Shown piece by piece: positions 23,906-37,394 of a stretch of 64,000 bases of DNA (positions are counted from its first letter, which is position 1; every line of letters begins with the position of its first letter). The translations under genes and the position numbers were made by a program. Source of the stretch: Arabidopsis thaliana (lineage: Eukaryota > Streptophyta > Magnoliopsida > Brassicales > Brassicaceae); NCBI RefSeq assembly GCF_000001735.4, contig NC_003076.8, forward strand, positions 13,333,835-13,397,834. The letters run 5' to 3'. The notes under the pieces are model-generated. The model had not been told where the DNA came from and did not search any database. It saw only the letters and a program-made list of their open reading frames with translations.

Positions 23906-24701
23906 CTGGCAGCCTGGCAGCAAATAATTTGGTTCAAATGAAGGATTTCCAAGTATGCCTTTATAGCTTCGGTGACAACTAGACAACGACTTCACCAAAG
24001 AGATGGAATTTTGCTATGGGATCTTCAAGTTCCTTACCTTTAATGCAAATTTAACGATGAAACCTCGCAACACATTCTTTGAGTGCACATTCTCTAGTGA
24101 AGTATGATCTTAATTCATTTCTAAGGCCCATATTGATCCTCCAAAACTGTTTGTGGATACTGAATAGAGTTACATGGATAAAAGACCTCTGCCAAAACAA
24201 AAATGTGACAGTCGAGAAAATAAAATCCAATGAGGTCTTTTAATATTAAATGTTTTTAGGCTTTAGCTATGCCGTTACTATATTCACAAATCAAAATTGG
24301 TCCAAAATTTTCATATTATCCTTTTAACTTTATAATCTTAACTAATTTAATAAATTACTATAAATATTATTTTTCCTACCCTAAATATGTCCCCCCTTGC
24401 TCACAAAGTCAAAAGACTCATTAATATTTAACGTGAAACAAAATTGAACCTCATTTTAATTGGAAATTCAAATATTCCTAAAATAGTAAAGAATTTCAAC
24501 TTCTCCTCCGAAGTTTTGGTTAAACAGTTCATTTCAAGAAAAAATAATAAATGAAAATCAACCAAATATCTCGTCGATCACTTGTTTTCTGTTTTGTTTT
24601 TCTTTCCTCTAATACAGATTTGATCTTTCTTTCAATGTCTTCCTTCTCTTTTGCATTCCTTTGTTGATCTAACCAACAAACATTGGTTTTGTAAAAAAAA
24701 A

Positions 24702-25181
24702 ATGGGAAGCGAAACAATGACCAACTTGTCTCTACAAAAGAAACTCAAATCAAGGTTTTGCATCGCCGGATGTTTTCGTACGACCAATCATCACCACCAC
24801 GACAACATTCCCGACGACCTACCATCATCCCCGGTCACCACCGAGAAATCTACACAAAGCCCACATGGTGGTGGAATGAAGACCAAATCTCCAAGACTCA
24901 CTAGGACGTTGTCCAAGTCACATGAAAAATGTAAGAGTCTGATCCATCGAATGGGCGGTGGAGTAGGTGGCGTTGGCGGTCACGGGAAGCATATTCGCCG
25001 CCATACTGCTGACTTTCATTACGATCCGTCGAGCTATGCGCTTAACTTTGATAAAGGAGATGAGGATGACAATATCGACCGTTTTCCGCTACGTAACTTC
25101 TCCGCTAGGCTGCCTCATTCACCGCCTTCTTCGGCCAAGGCCGCGGATTCTTCGTATACGGTTCAAAACCTTTTGCGGTAA
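24702..25181 (+). CDS. conserved plant protein of unknown function (AT5G35090-like)
   Basis: A single-exon frame of 160 codons. I chose the ATG at 24702 (MGSETMTNLSLQKKLKSRFC) because the frame's upstream extension has no earlier ATG and looks like leader. Visible parts are a His-rich patch (TTNHHHHDN, about residues 30-38), a basic Ser/Thr-rich middle (TKSPRLTRTLSKSHEKCK), a Gly-rich stretch (GGGVGGVGGHG) and a conserved tail (DFHYDPSSYALNFD, FPLRNFSARLPHSPP). No membrane segment or signal peptide is seen. The tail motif recurs in small plant proteins without assigned function. Position between OS9 and the cyclophilin matches A. thaliana. Confidence 0.85.
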   Translation: MGSETMTNLSLQKKLKSRFCIAGCFRTTNHHHHDNIPDDLPSSPVTTEKSTQSPHGGGMKTKSPRLTRTLSKSHEKCKSLIHRMGGGVGGVGGHGKHIRRHTADFHYDPSSYALNFDKGDEDDNIDRFPLRNFSARLPHSPPSSAKAADSSYTVQNLLR

Positions 25182-26624
25182 AGAATGAATCACACATTTC
25201 TATCTACCAAATAATCTGATGTTTTTAGCAAATGTAAATACAAAAGTTGTTTTGAGAAAAAAAAAAAAAAAAAACTTGTTGTTGATATAATAATAGTTGG
25301 GATCGGACAGTGTTTACTATTTGACATGTGCATGCCAATGCTAATGTCGTCGTTTCAAATTTTTTTGTTGATCATAACATAGAGAAATATGAAAGAATTG
25401 TAGAAGTTTCATAATGAACTCTTGTACCAGAACCAGAATAGACGATATAGAAAATGTAGTTTTTCATGGTCATGTGTATATTGTAAAGAAGAATGGATGG
25501 ATGAATTATTCCAAAACTCTGTACATGCATGCCAAAAAGACCACTTGTTAAGTTGAAAAGAAGCAAATCGATCATAGATGAGTAAAAACCACCAGCTTGT
25601 AGGTGGAAAGCAATACTAGACGAAATAATTGTTATGAGAAGACACAATAACGATTAGAAAACATCGATCGAGGAAGGCCATGTAACTGAAAATCTCTCGA
25701 AAAGTGACTGTAACATCCACTGCCGAGAAGATGTGCACACTTGCGCATATATGTCCACTGCCACTAAAATTGCACTTAAATGTTGGTATTCGAGAGAATC
25801 AAATCCAATGAAGCATTTCCACAAAGCAATATGGAATAGGCAGAGGGTTACAATAAAAACTCATTTTTGTCAGTTTTAGAGGATCTCGAAACTTTTGATT
25901 GACCTCAGGGAACTCTGGCTTTTCTTATCATGCTTTAATTCATCCACTTTCTTTGTCTTCCCTGCAATCTTGTACTGCAAATCTACACTCACCGCAGCTT
26001 ATTATCTAAGAACATAGGATATACACACCAGGAAGAGACCTTGTTCTAGTAGACCATGTCTGCTCTGCAACCTCCTCGGCTCCACTCACTAATAAAGGAA
26101 CATTGTTGCCCTCATAGCGAACAAAGTTCGGTTAAAGCTGTCTCAAAACTTTTACGGATTCTAATTCATCTGGTTTGATTAGGGAGCTCTCACAATTCTA
26201 CTTCATTTTTTTCATACACAATTTTCTCAATCATAAACGGCATGACCGCAACAAACTGAAACATTTCACACACTAATCCTTCACTCACTAAAAAACACCT
26301 GAAATCGTTTCTCTACCCTCATTGGGATTCACCTTTGAAAATCCAGACCACAAACAGGGTTACTCAAACCGTAAACAACGCTCTATCCTAAATTACTTTC
26401 TCTGCAGATGATTACAACCCACTAGAAGGTTAGTTCCGGAGGGCAAGTCAAACAACAACAACCTCAATGTTATGATTATATAAGCTCTTCTCTATACTAA
26501 TCTTTAGCAACCACCAGAGTAGGATTAAATTACAATTTCATTTTCATATAGTAGAAGAAGCAGAAGCATGATTATAAACAAGATTTGACACACACACATA
26601 TATATATATACGAAGATACGATAA
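25182..26624. other. intergenic spacer
   Basis: The spacer lies between the 3' ends of the convergent genes at 24702 and 26625. It contains an A run near 25257-25274 and a short (AT)n tract near 26597-26610. No supported ORF or RNA gene is present, and the part near 26400-26620 is probably 3' untranslated sequence of the cyclophilin. Confidence 0.6.
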
Positions 26625-27570
26625 TTAAGGCAAAGTTGGAGAGAGTGAAGGATTAGTGACCTTAAGCTCTCCACAGCCACTAATGAAAACCGTCTTCAAA
26701 GGTCTATTCCACAAAGATCTCGCGTTTTGAGCTCTCTCGTCTCCAAGAAACTCCGCAAAATCGTTAAACTGTTTAATATTCTCCGACGGCTTATACGTCG
26801 GAATCGAAGAAATACTCGTCACTACATCTAATCCTGCAAGTAGAAACTCACCAAATTCAATTCCAAGATTCCTAAAGAGTTCTTAAGAAAAAGCTTAATC
26901 TTTTACCTTCAAGAACAGTTCCGAATACAATGTTACCGCCATCGAGCTGCGGAGACGGTCCAGGACCAGTAGTGATTAAGAATTCAACATTTCTATAATC
27001 AGGATCGAGTCTAATATCATCATCATCATCATTCTCAGATAAACAAAGAGAAACAACACCAGCACGAGCATGAGGAAGTAAAAAAGCTTTGGAATTAACA
27101 ACGTCGGTGTTACGAGGTAAGTCTCTGAGTGAATAACCAACCTCCGCCGTATCTCGCCGTCCTCCTCCTTGTCTTCCGGCGAGAAAATACTGACCAGGGA
27201 AGATTTTGTGGACAGGTGTGTTTTTGTAAGATGTGGAAGATGAAGTACACATACGTTTGAAAGTTGAGACGGTTATGGGAACGTGACGGCCGTATAATCC
27301 GAGAACGACGCGGCCGAGAGGAGTTGAATCGGAGCAAGGTGTGGTGGAGGAGAGTGTCGCGGAGGGATCTGAGCGGAAGTAGGTGGGGCAGAGGGAGAAG
27401 TCGAGGAAGACTCGATCGGTTATTGTGATGTCGGGGGAAGGTGGTTTAGCTGGTGGTGGTGGAGTTACGGTGGCGATTGTGGTGGAGAGGAGGAGATTAC
27501 GACGGGTGAGAATCGGAGGGATGAGGATTGATGATGATGCCATGTTGGATGATGATGATGATGATATCAT
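26625..27570 (-). CDS. CYP28: cyclophilin-type protein, probably thylakoid lumen (CYP28-like)
   Basis: Two exons, 27570-26907 and 26833-26625, joined by GT/AG ends across a 73-bp intron, give 290 aa. If the second ATG at 27543 (MASSSILIPP) is used, 281 aa. An N-terminal transit-like region with twin arginines (LTRRNLLLSTTIATV) suggests import to the thylakoid lumen. The cyclophilin fold spans about residues 60-275 (VFLDFSLCP, VPITVSTFKRMC, QLDGGNIVFGTVLEGLDVV). The catalytic region is unusual: VHKIFPGQYFLAGRQGGG has Lys where active cyclophilins have Arg, and lacks the usual Gln, so isomerase activity is doubtful. An acidic DDDDD insert follows LCLSEN. It corresponds to AT5G35100. Confidence 0.92.
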
Positions 27571-30102
27571 TGTCTCTATCTCTATATCTTTTCTTCTTTT
27601 ACTTGCTATGTTCTACGATGTCGTTTTGGACCTTAATAGGTTACTGGGTCGGGCTTGCAGTTTACTATTTTTTTGTTGTCCTCTAAATTTTATTAAAAAC
27701 CAAAGTAGGATACAAGTTAAAATATATAAATCGGTGGATCAATGGATTGTCTCCAGAAACTCAATCCAAAAGAGGGAAGAAAAAACCCAACAGATATGGG
27801 AAAACTAATTTAAATCAAAGAAATCAAACCAAGAGACAAAATTCTAATGAAGGTCAAAAACTATGAGAAAAACAAGATTTAAGCACTAAAAATGAGCAAA
27901 AGGATCAGAAACTCTCACCAAACTTTCCTAATGTGAACGTCGGAAGCACCAATAAAATTGGATAGACCTTACATCGAAGTCAAACCAGTAGCAAACCGAC
28001 AGAGAGAAAATCAAGAGGATGCTAAAACCAGAGACACAAGTACAAACACCATCACACCTCACCAATCGGACGGAGATGGCAAAATGCAATAGGGACAAGG
28101 CTTTCAGTTTACTATCTTTATTTAATTCTTTTCATATTTGTTTTTTGAAAAGTATTGCGGTTTTTCTTTTTTACTGTTTCTTTATTATGAAAGAAATATC
28201 TTACAAAACCACTGTTCTTGAGACAAAAACTCAAACTGGTTATTCAATCTGACATCAAAGACAACTGAAATAAAAATACATGTTATCTACATGTTATCTA
28301 CATATATATTTTTGCAACCATTTTTGTAAATAAATCCTCAAGTTGGAACTTATTTACAAGGAATGTCATTAACATTAATTATTATCATTTAAATAATATT
28401 CCTAATTATTAGCATTTCCTTATTTAATATATCTCCATCAATTTTAATTACTTTTAAAAAGAAAAAATCTTAGGATTTTATTAAAGATAAATATTATAGT
28501 TATTTAAAGTTTCTAAAATGTTTAGAATATTTAACGAAAAACGTTTAGAATATATATAATATATGAAATCTATAAAATTAAATAACCATTTCAAAAGAAA
28601 ACTTTTTAAATTGATTTGAATTATAATTCTTTTAATAAAAATATTATTAGAACAAAAAAAAAATGTTTAATTTTACCAAACTGGATTAGATGGTGGGACG
28701 GATTTTACTATTACGGTTTACTAGAGAAAAAGAAAGAGAATTCTCCAGTTTTACTATTTTACTAGACGAAAAAAGGTATTGCGGTTTACTTTTTTTTTGT
28801 TAACAATTCTTTTCATATTTTATTAACCATTTTTATTTTCTTTTGGTTGTCTCATCTCATGCATAAAATATTTCAATTTCTTTTGTACCATATTACAATA
28901 GTAGCAAGGTTGAAAATGTTAGAACATGATAATGTTATCAAGGATATAACAAACAAAAGTAGGTAGGCAACCTGAGAAAACAATATTTACGTGCATGATC
29001 AAATTGTGGATTAGTGCGGACATTTTATGCTAGTGTACATGTGCCTATTCTAGCATTAACTCGATAAGAAACAAATGAAACAGAAAAACAAGAGAAAATT
29101 TTTACTTACACTTTACGATTTCCTCGAGATATGACGAAAATATGGGCCACTCTTTTGGTGAAGACATGTACACCATGTCACCATTTTTATGAGTTCATAA
29201 AAGTTCGTGACGAAAGAAACTATATTCTTCTGCTTGGCCGTTAGACATTACTTCGCCCAAATTAATGCTTCTATATTTGTATGCAGGGAAGTAGGCTCCG
29301 TTGAAGACAAACTCATATTTGATGTTTCGTTATATTAATCTTTCGAACAATATCCTGAAAAATTATATTTTTTCTCCAAATACCGATCAATGAAAGAACA
29401 ATAACCAAAAAAAAACATTCTCCTCCAGTATAGCTAATCCAGTAGACGGATTATCTCTGCTAACCTCTATTTGAGCCAAAATTCAAATTGAATGTCAATG
29501 ATCAGATATTCGGATTGAATGTCATTAGTCATTACCAAATATAACTATAAAATAATTAAATTTATATATTTTTTAAGTCACATAGTAAACAAATATTTTC
29601 TCTTAGACGTATGGAATACACAATTTTTTTTTTCTTGGAAAACAATCTTAGCAAGTCGCTCAACAACTCTACATTAGAATGTCAAGAGATTTGGGCAAAT
29701 GATAGCGTAGTATAATCAAAACAATATGAAGACAGTGGTAACCGAAGAACATAAAATAAGAAGAAATAGCTTGAAGATCATATTACAAAAATTAAAATAA
29801 AATTATTTTTCTCGCATTCCAATCCAAATTTCATCTCTCGATGTTACAAACGGTTTATGTATAAATTTACATCATACAAAAAAAACTATAATTACGCTCA
29901 AATACATGATTCTGTACAAATTTTATAGAAAAGCCTCCCTACAATTGACCATTATATTACAACATTTGAATTAGTTTCCTTTGATATCCAAGGAAACTCA
30001 TGAAACCTTTCCAATCACACACCAAACATAATTTGACTCTCTTCGAAACAAACAAATAAAAGACAAAAAATTAATGAATGGGAACTAATAATAGTTCATG
30101 CC
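27571..30102. other. intergenic AT-rich spacer with Helitron-like debris
   Basis: Contains the cyclophilin promoter side and about 2.4 kb of AT-rich spacer. The part near 28430-28720 (atgtttaattttac, then tggtgggacgga) resembles 59300-59345 and sequences typical of Arabidopsis non-autonomous Helitrons, but no termini were found. No gene is supported here. Confidence 0.45.
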
Positions 30103-30444
30103 TTAAATGGGAGAATCAATATCAGACACGGTCGAAGATAACGATGCAAGGGTAGAAATAGACGAAGACGACGAAAGTGACTGGAGGTTAGAGGAAGAAG
30201 AAGATGAGGCAAGATGCAGAGCCAAACTGTTTCCTTCACTCCAAGATCGTTGGATAGGGAACATAACGACCTCAGACCTTCCATGACGACAAGGAGTCGC
30301 TGAACCTCCACCGCGAGATCTCTCGTGAAGGGCACAACCGCAGTTCTTGTGGTATGGACGTCGTTGGATGGAAGAGTCACAGCTAGAGATGCAACCTTCA
30401 AAGATGTTGCGGAATATTCCGTCCATGGATCCGGCAGCCATCAC
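30103..30444 (-). CDS. small plant protein of unknown function (AT5G35110-like)
   Basis: A single-exon minus-strand frame of 113 aa from the ATG at 30444, with a second in-frame ATG one codon later. It begins MMAAGSMDGIFRNIFEGCI and carries four cysteines in the first half (GCISSCDS, NCGCALH), a basic middle (HERSRGGG, RHGRSEV) and a long Ser/Leu tail (LASSSSSSNLQSLSSSSS). There is no signal peptide or membrane helix. The N-terminal FRNIFEGCIS...YHKNCGCALH pattern is shared with other small plant proteins of unknown role. Its place after the cyclophilin matches A. thaliana. Upstream, 30445-30620 is probably its leader and promoter. Confidence 0.82.
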   Translation of the reverse strand: MMAAGSMDGIFRNIFEGCISSCDSSIQRRPYHKNCGCALHERSRGGGSATPCRHGRSEVVMFPIQRSWSEGNSLALHLASSSSSSNLQSLSSSSSISTLASLSSTVSDIDSPI

Positions 30445-30620
30445 GACAATCTTCTTGATCTTTCTCTTTTTTGTTACGAAGGAGATTTTTTTAAATTCCC
30501 CGACGTGAACGAAGAGTGAAACGCGTTTGTGGTTGACGAAGAGAGTTTTCTTTTGTTGTTGTCAAAAAATGAATTCTGATTTTTAGGGTTACTAGAGATT
30601 CTTTTTTTATAGCCATGCAG

Positions 30621-33374
<2,754 letters not shown>

Positions 33375-34190
33375 TACTACAAAACGACTACCAAAAGCGA
33401 CAATCATCGTAGTCGTCTTCTTGTGCGACTATTTTACAACTATTTTACGACAACGACGTAACTAGTCGTTGAGTAGTCGTTCAATAGCGACTAACAAATT
33501 GTGTCAGAACATAATCGTTAATTAACGAGTATTTGATGCCTATGATATTGAATAGAGATTATAGTCGCCAATTGACGACTACATTTCCGACTTAATTCTT
33601 TTGTCGCTTATTTGGCGACTATAATACGACTACTCTCTTTTGTCGTCATGTAGTCGCCTAATTGTCGTATAATACATTTGAAAAATACGTTTTTTGCATT
33701 CCCGGGTAGGTACACCTAATTATGTTACGACTACAACCTGTAGTCGTTTAATAGTCATAAAGAATCGTCTATATAATGAAAATTCACCACACTCTTTATT
33801 CATCAATAAAACAAAACAACATCAAAAGAAAAAAAAGAGAAAAAACGATTTGAAAGAAAAAAATAAAAGTTTAGTTTATTGTATAATGGCGGGAAACTAC
33901 AATCATGGCGGTAGTGGCGGTTTCTATCGGGATTGGATGTACAAGAGATTTGATATAGTGACGGGGAATTTGTCAACTGAATACGTCGTAGAAGTTGAGG
34001 AATTCATGACATTCGCTAATAGCCAGCCTATAGTACAGTGTGTAAGAATGAAAAATACATCATCTCGGGTAGAAGAGTTAGTAGTCATTTGTTTAATTAA
34101 GGATTTGTTTGGCATAAACATGGAGAAAAACTGAATATGGATATAAGAACGAGTTACATGGATATGACGTATTTTAGTGAGAATCATGAA
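33375..34190 (+). mobile_element. truncated CACTA element, 5' part
   Basis: Starts TACTACAAAACGACTA, one base away from the CACTA consensus end. Subterminal tagtcgcc / gcgactat words follow in both orientations up to about 33760, then a leader and the beginning of a transposase-associated ORF. The sequence after about 34190 is unrelated AT-rich spacer, and no right terminus is seen, so the element is truncated. Confidence 0.65.
33887..34131 (+). pseudogene. CACTA transposase N-terminal (Transpos_assoc) fragment
   Basis: The ATG at 33887 opens MAGNYNHGGSGGFYRDWMYK, continuing RFDIVTGNLSTEYVVEVEEF and MTFANSQP. The RDWMY...VEEF..FA..QP pattern is the N-terminal transposase-associated domain of plant En/Spm (TnpD-type) proteins. 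After about residue 50 the expected cysteine cluster is missing, and the frame ends after 81 codons. It follows the CACTA-type terminus at the normal spacing and strand. Confidence 0.7.
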
Positions 34191-34912
34191 GAACTGGTTA
34201 ATGAATATTTTTCATTTTGTTATTTAATTGTATTTTTCCTCATCTAACCAAATCAAATTTGACTCGAAATTAAACCAAAATTCCAACCCCTAATTATGAT
34301 TAAGAGAGAAAATTGGCAAATTTAGTGAAACTAATAATTATTTTTTATATGTTCTAATACCAAAATTTTCCTTTTTTTTTTTTTTCATATGTTCTTTCTA
34401 ATGTTATATTTTCCATATTTATTTCTATTTTATAAATATCTTAATTTCTTAATGATATTATTTATATTTTCTACTAACAAAATTTTAAAGTTTTTGTTTT
34501 TCCACGTGTTATTTTTTTTAAGTTTTCATTTTTTCTTCTTTAAATATTGCTTTTTCCTTTTCATAAATATCTTAATATTAAAAATTATTAGAACTTCAAA
34601 AATTAAACTAATGAAATTCATAAAAATTAATTAGCAATATACCTAACCGTGATTGGTTTCTACTAACAAAATTTTACATTCTTTGTTTTTCCATATGTTT
34701 GTTTTTTAAAAAAGTTTACATTTCTTTTTGTTCTATATATTGTTTTATTTTCTTTTCAAAAGTATTTTTAAATTAAAATTATTAGAATTTAAAAATGTAA
34801 ACTAACGTAATAGCTAAAATGTCATCAAATGACATATCCAACCGCAATTGGTCGTTTAAATTCTTATGTGTACGCCTCTAGAAGCTTACATCCTTAACTT
34901 TGAATTAGTATA
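34191..34912. other. AT-rich spacer with an internal duplication
   Basis: Two related blocks, about 34467-34610 and 34655-34800, share tttctactaacaaaatttta, then tttttccac/atatgt and related sequence about 190 bp apart. No gene is seen. Confidence 0.5.
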
Positions 34913-35163
34913 TACTCTCTCTGTTCTTTTTTATTTGAGTTTCTAGGAAAACAATTTGTTTCAAAAAGATTGAATTTTTTAGGTTTTCTATGCAATATTT
35001 ATTAGTTATTATTGATGAATTGTAAACGTTAATAAAAAAGATCGAATATCATAGGTTTAAAGTTATAGGAAATTGTAAAACACAACAAAATAATATATTT
35101 AAAATCAACTTTAATATGTGTGTTTTTTCTAAACAATCAAATAAAAAAGGAACAAAGGGAGTA
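34913..35163. mobile_element. Stowaway-type (Tc1/mariner) MITE
   Basis: A 251-bp element with terminal inverted repeats TACTCTCTCTGTTCTTTTTT and, at the right, aaaaaaggaacaaagggagta, inside TA duplications. This is the common CTCCCTCYGTTCC end of plant Stowaway MITEs. The inside is AT-rich and non-coding. The next stretch, 35164-35627, holds nothing I recognise. Confidence 0.85.
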
Positions 35164-35627
35164 TTTGAAAATTTTAACATATATATGGGCAATTTAACAC
35201 TTTTTTGTAATTGGAATTTAGCATATAATTTTAGTCATTGATGATTATCTTAGGTTGGGAATGAGATCACTATTTTAGAATTAAGAAATTTTCTTGATGT
35301 TAATTTTTTTTTAATATAAATTATGTCATCATATCCAACATAAAAGTTATTTTATAACAATGATCAAACGGATTATGTTGCAAAATAGCATAGCAGCTTC
35401 ATAAAAACAATTAATGGTTTTTACATTCAATTTTAGGTTCGATGTGGAGAAAGTCACAACTCACAACATTCATAACCACTAACAATAATCTATTTATTTT
35501 TTTCCACCAAATATTATACTCAAGACATTGATGCATGGTATTTCTCCGCCGTAAACTTCTCCGTCAAGAAGACTCAGCTTTCCTGATATGTGACATATAC
35601 TTTAGGGTTTCAAATTATAGCCACCAG

Positions 35628-35850
35628 CACTACAAAAAAACAAAAGATTTGCGAGGGAACTTAGCGAGGGATAACGTGCCTCGCAAATTTACTATGGTTT
35701 TGCGAGATACATGCGAGGGCGGACTCACATATCGCAAAACCCTCGCAAAATTGGCGAGTAATATATTCCTCATAATTTGTGAGGAACTTACGAGTACCAT
35801 AATCGGTCGCACTTTTTGCGACGGATTTGCGAGCCAGTCTCTAGTTCGGT
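35628..35850 (+). repeat. left CACTA end with subterminal repeats
   Basis: After the CACTA end, about ten copies of tgcgagg-like words occur in both orientations (for example agatttgcgagggaac, cctcgcaaat, cgcaaaaccctcgc). Such repeats are binding sites for TnpA-type proteins in CACTA transposons. Confidence 0.75.
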
Positions 35851-36083
35851 GAACACGTTTTAAGAAAATTGGTGTGTCTATAGATAGAAAACGTAAGAAA
35901 TGCAAAAATCATAAATCAAAATCAAATACATTATATAAAAAAACTTCTTAAAGAAGTAACTAGAAAGATTGTTTGAGTTCACCTGATCTATCTTCTAGAA
36001 GGATCATCGGATCATCATGAAAACCCAACTACATTGCTAGAATTCATGTTATATATTGGAAAGAGGTTTACCTCCTTGCTTCT

Positions 36084-36140
36084 ATGGTACAATCCTCTTC
36101 CCGCGGGTGGAAGCTGTGGGTTCGAGCCCTGTCAGTCCCG
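36084..36140 (+). pseudogene. partial tRNA-Asp(GUC)-like sequence, possibly plastid-derived
   Basis: The 3' half of a tRNA is visible: ggaagctgtgggttcgagcc followed by ctgtcagtcccg. It has a perfect B-box (GGTTCGAGCCC) and, by memory, a close match to the 3' half of chloroplast trnD-GUC. The 5' half is degraded and the anticodon arm cannot be trusted. It lies inside the CACTA element's left part (35850-36840), which shows nothing else recognisable. If flanking bases also match plastid DNA, this is a nuclear plastid insert. Confidence 0.45.
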
Positions 36141-36481
36141 GCGGATTCAATACATCAACTCCCCTTATCGTTCATATACTCTATTGTGTCTGAAACTTAT
36201 GGATTACATTGGTGCAAATCCAATCAACTCCAAAGTATTTTTGTCCCAACAATTAAGAATTGTTTTCCCCTACTTGAAAAAGCTTGTACAGTTTAGGAAG
36301 GGGTTTTGATTGATCAAACAGAAGAATCTACAGGCTTATTTTAAAATTTATTTTAATATTGTCTTAAAAGCTTATTTTAAAAAACTACTTAAAATAGTAC
36401 TTCTTAAACTTCTTAAATCAAAACATAAACCCTAAACCTTTTCACTGAGCTCAAACATGCTTAAGCCAAGTTATACACATT

Positions 36482-36620
36482 GATCTAGAAAACAAAGAAC
36501 TAGAAGACATCAATGACGATTCTAAAAGAATAATTGGACGAAGTCGAAAAGTCTGATGACCAAGTAGACTCTAATGATGATAACAAACCTTATAATGATT
36601 CCGAAAATGAATCTAGATAA
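36482..36620 (+). pseudogene. possible acidic tail of a TnpD-type transposase
   Basis: Two adjoining frames encode ELEDINDDSK and, one frame over, LDEVEKSDDQVDSNDDNKPY and NDSENESR before TAA at about 36620. TnpD proteins often end in such an acidic tail, and the position between the left end and the TnpA gene is right. The evidence is compositional only. Confidence 0.25.
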
Positions 36621-36844
36621 ATGTTTATTATTGTATTTTCTTTTTTTTAAAACAAAATCTAACAAATCGATTATTCAATTCCTACGAAGTAACAAAAAAA
36701 GTGCAAAGTTCAAATTAATTAAATTTTAATTATAAATTGATTTTGATTATAATTTCTATTTCATTTATTTAGGTAAACAATATTAGTGTAATCCTCTAAT
36801 TTCGAGTTTTACCATCTAATTTCGAATTTTTATCGTTTTGTTAT

Positions 36845-36975
36845 TAGTAATGTGCGAGGGATTTGCTAGGTTTCCTCGCCATTCCGTCGGAGTAGGTGAC
36901 GCGTTTTAATTGGTTTTTCTTCCGCTCCTTGCAAACTCCTAACAAATTTGCAAGGGATTTGCGAAGAAGATTTTT
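36845..36975 (+). repeat. CACTA subterminal repeats, second block
   Basis: Further tgcgagggatttgc, cctcgcc and gcaagggatttgcgaag words like those at 35628-35850. The separation suggests that a remnant of TnpD or an insertion lies between the blocks. Confidence 0.55.
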
Positions 36976-37394
36976 TCTATATATGCAAACTTAACCGCCT
37001 CTACCGTCTCTTCCATCTCCAAGGTAATCTTCAGACAAATAAGGGTGTTGTTTGGACCCTAATCTCTCAATTCTCTCGATTATCTCTCTAATTATATATA
37101 TGGTTTCTTTATTTTTCGATTCTTAATTAGGGTTTTTGTTTCTTTGTTTTTGTCTTCTCAGCTCTCAATCCCTAATCTCCGATTCTCTCCGCCCTCGAAC
37201 CCTAACTCTCCCTTCTCTGATTCTCACCGCCTCTACAGTCTCTTCCATCTCCAAGGTAAAATCTTCAGACAAAAGGTTTTGTTTGGACCCTAATCTCTCC
37301 GTTCTCTCGATTATCTATCTAGTTCTAGCTAGTATTTCTTTATTATTTGATTCTTAATTAGGGTTTTGTTTCTTAGATTTTGTTCTATTCATTT
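36976..37394 (+). promoter_or_regulatory. TnpA promoter and duplicated 5' leader
   Basis: A TATA-like tctatatatgc near 36977 precedes a pyrimidine-rich leader. About 36989-37135 and 37204-37372 are near copies (cgcctctac.gtctcttccat, ccaaggtaa, ttcagacaaa, tttggaccctaatctct), a tandem duplication of about 215 bp that includes a possible splice donor. The leader is cut at 37394 by the gypsy insertion and resumes at 45819. Confidence 0.5.

Noticed and set aside
27383-27808. 141-codon plus ORF opposite the cyclophilin
   Set aside because: It is antisense to the well-supported exon 1 and has no domain.
34389-34634. 81-codon Phe/Leu-rich ORF resembling a membrane protein
   Set aside because: It arises from T-rich spacer and has no start context, conservation or domain.
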